64,000 bases of DNA, from positions 186,001 to 250,000 of the forward strand of contig QAOA01008826.1 of assembly GCA_003255065.1 (NCBI GenBank), read 5' to 3'. Within the stretch, counting starts at the first letter, position 1; each line of letters starts with the position of its first letter. The notes beneath the pieces were generated by a model. It saw nothing but the letters and a program-made list of their open reading frames with translations, made no database searches and had not been told where the DNA came from. The DNA comes from Cercis canadensis (Eukaryota > Streptophyta > Magnoliopsida > Fabales > Fabaceae). The position numbers and the translations under genes were made by a program. This document shows positions 58,166-64,000 of the stretch, piece after piece.

Positions 58166-61100
58166 ATGCGTCTTCGTTATCGGCACAACCGACTCCATAA
58201 TCTCTTTTTCTTGTGCTCAGCGTTCAGGCCCATGGCCACCGAAACCTTGTTCCACTCCACAACTTTTTCACAAAACCTGGCAAGTTTTTCATCACAAAGG
58301 CACCTTTTTTACTCCCATAGACTCCTTTTTACTGCTTTTTCTTTAAAACCCATCTCAAAAAATGGTCCTTTTTCGCTGAAAACAAATGGGTATTCTTATA
58401 CTTCTCATGCCAGTGTTCCTGGACCACCAGGTACAATTTTTCCTGTCCTTCATCTTTCTAAGAGGAAAATACTAGAAATGTGTAAAGATTGAAGATTCTG
58501 AATGTTCCTTTATATAACTGATTTCATTTCTGTAGCTTATTTGGAGAACCCACCAGAGGATATGCAAATAACGATTTTGAGACAGAAATTGGAGGAACTT
58601 AGAATTGACAGCAAAACATGTACACCGGGGCAATACAATAACTTGATATGTCCAATGGTATCCGCTCTAGAGCTGGTTGCTGGAGTATTATTATTTTCCT
58701 TTATTTATGTAATACGTTTCCTGCTTTACCACTTCCAAGTTCAATCTTTGTTTTCCGCCTTTTAAGGAAGAAATTATCAACTCTTGTGTTTAATATATTG
58801 GATATACTATTAGGAAAAAAGTGTCTACCTGAAAACAAAAAATAAAAGTACTAGTTATGCAGTAATTGATCCTGGATTCTTATCCTTTACCATAATCAAC
58901 TTGGTGCCTTGTGGTCACTTGATTTTTTGTCAACAAGACCTTCTACCTAAACAGCTGTCTTCTCAACCATCAAAACTAGGCCCTGGTGGCCACGGATTGT
59001 GAACTTTGGTTTCAAAAGATGACGTCCTTCTTTTATCCAATTACATGCTGTACTGGTAGTAAGCTACTCATTCCTATAAAGACACCGTAAATCATGTCTT
59101 TGTTATTGGCTAGTATTTTGGATTCTAAAATTTTATGACATTTATGTCATAGAAGATTGATGAAAGACAAAGTCTTTTACCTTTTGTTTGATAGGTTAAA
59201 GATTCAAATAATTTTGGCTCAAAGTAATTGGATGTTGGAGTATATTTAGTTTGAGTTAGGATTAAGATAGTATAGATTATGCTGATAAAAGTGAAAATGC
59301 CTAATTTATCGAAAAAAAAAGAAGAGAAAATATCATATATAACAAATTCTTTTATGACTCACATTTTAGCTGTTGAATTATTCATAGTTGGTCCCTTCAT
59401 TGAAGACTGTTTTTATTTACTTCAAACTAATGCTTCTAACATAGATGTTTTATTAGCCAATTAATTTTTTGTGCTATTTCTAAATCTCAGTTAGTATTAA
59501 TTTTGGGTTACCCAACAGGAGTAGGCCATCCCTCTGTCAGAGACTCCATCCCATTCCTTCCTATGGGATTTGAACATGGTTTTTGTTCTTAGTTTCAGAT
59601 GTCCATTTTGATACTGTTATCTTTTGTGTTAGTGCGAAGGTGGTGATAAAGCCGAAAGGAGCTTATCTCTTTTCATCACACAAGATGGGTCTGTTGCTTC
59701 TCATTTTCTCTTTAGCTTATTTCTCATTCTAGTTCTTAGTAGATTATAGTTCTACTCTATTTTTAATATTGGCTGTTTCTCTGTGTTTTAGGGGAGCTGC
59801 TTTATGGACATGCTTTCGTGCAAAATGTGGGTGGAAAGGCAGCACTAAGGTTAGATATTTCTCGGTTTTGAAGTATCTCATGTTCCTTCTAACACACTGG
59901 TTGATGTGTGAATCAGCTAGCTTTTCCTCTTTTTATGTAGGCCTTTGCTGGTACCAGGTCAGCTTATGGAACACTGAACCAAGCAACCAAAGTTAAGAAA
60001 ATAAGAGAAATTACAGAGGAGGACTTGCAGCTACAACCACTTTGTGATGAGGTTAAGTTTCTACGTTTCTGATTTTGTCCCTGCTTTGTTGGAGTTTGAA
60101 AGTGCATTGATGTAGATGATGCAACCTTTGATGCATGAACAATTGGCTATCATCCATGACTTAGTATTGTTCTATAGAAATGAATGCATGATTGCTCTTC
60201 TATTTTCAATGAAGATAGAATTTTCCATCAGACAGCTGCTTTTATTGTTCCCTGACAATTTAAAAATATTTAATTTCTTGAATTCTTTTCATTGATATGT
60301 TAGCAGTGGTGATACCTTGGTTTGAACTACTTATTTCCTTCCATAATGACTTGTGTGTGTGTAATGTGCCATTGTCTGGTGTACGATTTACTTATCTTAC
60401 AACAATGAGTATCTTCTAATAGAGCCTGGGTTTCTCAAATCTCACTTTTGGAAAAGCACCTATCATACCGACCATATGNCAATTTAAAAATATTTAATTT
60501 CTTGAATTCTTTTCATTGATATGTTAGCAGTGCTGATACCTTGGTTTGAACTACTTATTTCCTTCCATAATGACTTGTGTGTGTGTAATGTGCCATTGTC
60601 TGGTGTACGATTTACTTATCTTACAACAATGAGTATCTTCTAATAGAGCCTGGGTTTCTCAAATCTCACTTTTGGAAAAGCACCTATCATACCGACCATA
60701 TGCATGAAAACTTCAAATTAAATCATATGTAGAAGATGGGCCTAGGCACTGTTGATTTATCCAAAAAAAAAATTCACTGATATAAAAGAAAAATGAGCAA
60801 GACTTTGTAGAAGTGTGATCTGTTTGCAAGTGTATGTTGCAGTTGGTTAGAGTTTAATGCTAGACTTTTCAATCAGAGATTCTTGTTCTTATATCTTATG
60901 TGGGTCCAAATCTTTTCTTGTATTCCTTGTGGGGTTCAGCTATTGATTTCTTTAGCAGGGGTTTCCTTCTTGGACATTCAGGGGGATTAAAGAACTTCAT
61001 ATGTTCTATCATGAAGGAAAGAAATGCTTGTCCTGAGCATTTTCTCTTTCCTGTTTGTTTTTCTTTGTTATTGGCTTTTTGAGGAGGATGCCTTATCCTC

Positions 61101-62914
61101 TGATTTTTTACTTTTCTCTTCTATGGCTGATGAACTATTCTGTGTTAATGGGATTCTATATGAATGTGCAAGAGAGACAATGAACAAAATGGAAGAACTG
61201 TTATGAATATGGATGATGTATTTTTCGTCTTGAGATGTCAGATGGTCAACTTTTCTAAGATAGCAGAATGAATATGTTAAATCATTGTTGCTCCTGTAAA
61301 ATATTGCTGATGTGCTAATGCTGTATACTTATTACTTTTTGAACGATTAAGGTTCTATGGAAGAAGTAATTCAAATTCTATTACTCAGAGGCAATTGCCT
61401 GAATATATATACAGGATATACAGCAGCTGTCCTCCTCTAATTAGGTGGACAGATAGCTACAATTAAGGGAAATATACAGCCTATAATCAGGGAGATTTGC
61501 CTAATGAAATAAATGACATAAATGACAGAATATTCCATAAATAGAATCCCTATAAGTTAGGAGAGAATATCTACACTATCTCTAACACTTTTTGATCCAC
61601 TGTCAGTGTGAAACTCTATACACTATCAATTAACAGGAGAGTGCCACATTATTGAAGTTATTAACATATCTTATCTAAAGTAAAAGCTCTTAACAGCCAC
61701 TATTAATATGTGGCAGCATATGATTCACGGACTCTGTAAAACTCTTTACTCCAACAGTGAATCAAAATTAAATCCATTACTTTTTTCAACCATGTTTTAT
61801 GCTCGTCATATATTTTTTTCAACCATACTGCTAGTTAATTTATTTGTTTATTTCCAAGCAATATATTGATGAATGCAACTTTTTTTTCCCTATTTCAGCT
61901 ACTAGGTTATTTCGCAGAGCGCTTGATTTCGAAGAAGACTCTGCAGAGAAATTCTGTTATGCAGAAAAGCTGTGATCATGACCAGGTGAACCTAAGACCT
62001 AAGTACAAAATTAAGGGAAAAAATAACTTAGCTCTTTATCTCTGCTGGTAAAAAATTAAGGACACAGGAAGCTTATGAGCTTTATTTGAGTTTTCAATAA
62101 AAATATATTTAACTTCATGATGATTAGGTTAGTAAGGATGGTAACTTTGTTGTTATTTTGTTATGGTGGATCAAGTTTTAAACATGTTTAGTTATATTAT
62201 GACATTCTGGATATCTTCCTCCAACGTTTTACTTCCTCTCTTTCTAATAAAGTCTGTCTTTTACCAAAACACATTCTGGATGTCTATCTTCTGTTTATAA
62301 TAGATTTCTTCTCAAAATCATGGTTAACTAATGAGTTAATTATTATGATTATCAAGCCTTTTTATTAATAAAGAGAGTAAGAGAATGCCTTGGCCCTTAA
62401 GTTTGGAGGTTGGTTTTGTTTATACTAGAAAATGGTCCATGGCATATACGTAATGGTCGTTCTCAACATGGTGGGTATCAGTCACACCTAACACGAGGAA
62501 AAGGAAAAAAAAAGAATTGAAAATACCAAGTTTGCTGTCTAATATCCCTTTGAAACAATATAGTTCTGTAATTATCAATCAGTTCAGCAAGGTTGGTTTA
62601 GGAGGGTTTGGATCCTCCTTCTATGGGAACCTCTTCTTTTCCTTGGTAAATTATCTTCCAATAAGAACATTTTTTTAACAAAGATAAAACTTAGAAAGCT
62701 CAACTCAACCACAATTGGAAATAGTATATAAACTTGTATTCTCTTGATATAGCTAGTATAGTGTCTCCACTTTTTCAGTTTACAATTGACTGACTCATGC
62801 TACTAATTGTTTCTGCAACATATTTTTTGACAGATTGTTATTGCATTTACATACCGTCGTCATGGGCAGCTTGTTAGTTGCAAGTACCGGGACATCAACA
62901 AGAAGTTTTGGCAG
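58166..62914 (+). CDS. TWINKLE: TWINKLE organelle DNA primase-helicase, 5' part
   Basis: Seven exons with matching phases: start to 58430, 58536-58657, 59633-59688, 59792-59849, 59941-60051, 61899-61985, 62834-62914. The N-terminus is Ser/Phe-rich and basic, fitting dual plastid/mitochondrial targeting. Then come ENPPEDMQITILRQKLEELR and the primase zinc ribbon ICPMCEGG ... WTCFRAKCGWKG, followed by FITQDGG, LLGYFAERLISKKTLQRNSV and FTYRRHGQLVSCKYRDINKK. This is the T7 gp4-like primase half of plant TWINKLE, which primes and unwinds organelle DNA. The helicase exons lie past the window; a shorter primase-only paralogue (Twinky-like) cannot be excluded. Possible starts are 58136, 58166 and 58232; 58166 (MRLRYRHNRL...) was chosen, 58232 is nearly as likely. 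No disabling changes were seen. Confidence 0.9.
60253..60702 (+). repeat. Intronic direct duplication around an N
   Basis: 60253-60478 and 60480-60702 are near-identical (TTTAAAAATATTTAATTTC...GACCATATG) and meet at the N at 60479, inside TWINKLE intron 5. Probably an assembly overlap. Confidence 0.85.
61358..61587 (-). mobile_element. Solo copia LTR in TWINKLE intron 5 (candidate)
   Basis: The minus strand begins TGTTAGAGATAGTGTAGATA and ends TTACTTCTTCCA, with the internal words GGAGGACAGCTGCTGTATA and CAGGCAATTGCCTCTGAGTA usual in plant copia LTRs. No clear 5-bp duplication was found, and it lies antisense to the gene. Confidence 0.55.
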
Positions 62915-64000
62915 GTAAAAGCAACTGGTGATACTCTGTATTTAAATTGGTAGGTAAAATTGATGTGCTGAGAATTATTTAGAGTGTGTTTGGACAAATC
63001 ATTTGTAGCAGTTAATGTAATTTTGAGAGTGATTTCAAATTCAAATGCGTAAAATTCTGAATTTGGAAAATACTTGAAAGGATTCTTGAATTACCTGAGA
63101 ACTTTTCACAAGCATTTTGAGTTCCAGTATTGGGGGTTTCAAAATTAGATCTCATGAGCCATCATTTGACAAATTCCCTTGTTTTCTGCGTAAACAGGAG
63201 GGTCAGTAGGGTATACTTATTTCCTTTTCAACAAATTGACAACCATGCCATCTTATTGTAGGGGCTTTTGTACTGTTTTACGCCCGTGTCATCCATCTAA
63301 CATAAATGTTAGCTGCATCCAGCCATCCAATCTGAATCTTGTGCAATATCCAAACTAATATTTAAAAAATTTTGTAATTTGAAAAGATGCATTTTAATTT
63401 CTGTCATTTCAAAATTTTGGGTTTCCTGCCTCTTTGGATCAGTTTCTGTCCAACCATGTTAGGGGATTTGGTAGAATAAAGGAGTGTTAGGTCCTTTGAA
63501 ATGAGCTCTCTTTGTGGGTTATGATTATTACTGTCAGAATATAAGGCCAGAATATTTCATTAGAAACTCTTACCTCTGCACCTTTGATGAGTAGAGTAAT
63601 TCTCTTTGCTTCTTTTTGGGTTTCTTCAAGCGCTTCCTTTAGGGGATTCTCTAATGGATTTATAGGGGGATTTGAGAGCTCTTTTGAGCTGAGTTTTTAT
63701 TCTTTTGTTTCCTTTCTCAATGTTGTTTTATTTGCTTTAGGATGACTACTTGTCCTCCTTTTATGTATCTTTCTTCATCTTATTCTTCTTAACTACAAGT
63801 GTGGCACAACCTAAATGTGTGTGTGTGCAAAGAAGCAAAATAATTTTAAAATAAAATATGGAAGTGGTGTAAAATAAAGAATGGAGCAGTGGAATTAAGA
63901 ATGGGAGAATTGTTTAATTACATTATTAGATAATAATTCTATTAAGTTCAATTGTTTAATTACATTTATAACCCGTACTTATTTTTTATTTATTCAGCAA
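62915..64000 (+). other. TWINKLE intron 7, continuing
   Basis: No further TWINKLE exon or other coding motif was recognised up to the window end. Confidence 0.5.

Noticed and set aside
58018-58200. Separate small gene before TWINKLE
   Set aside because: No recognised domain, overlaps the TWINKLE start in another frame; better treated as a possible upstream frame.
1-64000. CRISPR arrays, bacterial operons, ribosome binding sites, tRNA or rRNA genes
   Set aside because: None seen; the content is plant nuclear DNA with spliced genes and transposons.

Overview
The window is nuclear DNA of a flowering plant, most likely a eudicot. It is AT-rich, has GT-AG introns, and is packed with plant-type transposons: Ty1/copia, Ty3/gypsy of Tat/Athila type, CACTA, Mutator-like (MULE) and Helitron. 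The closest protein resemblances are plant families (LRR-XII receptor kinase, FAR1-type transposase, TWINKLE, PAA2, DUF2854). Species cannot be fixed from the sequence. Ten single-N joins, seven of them flanked by near-identical direct copies with scattered SNPs, point to an assembly of a heterozygous individual with unmerged contig ends.

Layout. 1-5734: three broken minus-strand copies of one LRR receptor kinase; the third ends exactly at a CACTA-type terminus. 5735-20958: nested transposons. These are a CACTA end with a leader exon, the 3' end of a gypsy element, a decayed Tat/Ogre-like LTR, and inside that LTR a complete non-autonomous gag-only retrotransposon (8037-14777, TSD AGACG). A stray dienelactone hydrolase exon and a second CACTA-like end follow. 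21847-38499: a 16.6 kb MULE with about 410 bp inverted termini and a perfect 9-bp duplication. It holds a GRF zinc-finger remnant, Helitron ends with a PIF1 helicase tail, B3-domain pieces, a PP5 TPR fragment, another CACTA end and an unidentified terminal exon. A SPRY-type gene fragment lies just outside it.

39581-48126: an 8.5 kb MULE (perfect TSD CACACAAAG) that carries its own frameshifted FAR1-type transposase together with pieces of three unrelated host genes: a plastid DUF2854 protein, an AVT1-like amino-acid transporter and an LRK10L-type kinase. 48693-53317: a copia element (TSD CTTAA) with stops throughout its polyprotein. 54506-56140 and 56151-57914: two abutting Pack-MULEs with pieces of an AP2/ERF gene and of the chloroplast copper ATPase PAA2.

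58166-62914 and beyond: the only gene that looks functional, TWINKLE, the organelle DNA primase-helicase. Seven exons with consistent phases cover the primase part; the helicase part lies past the window. Its promoter and 5' leader sit within about 250 bp of a MULE terminus. Everything else appears to be transposons or dead gene pieces; the theme of the region is repeated capture of short host-gene segments by MULEs.
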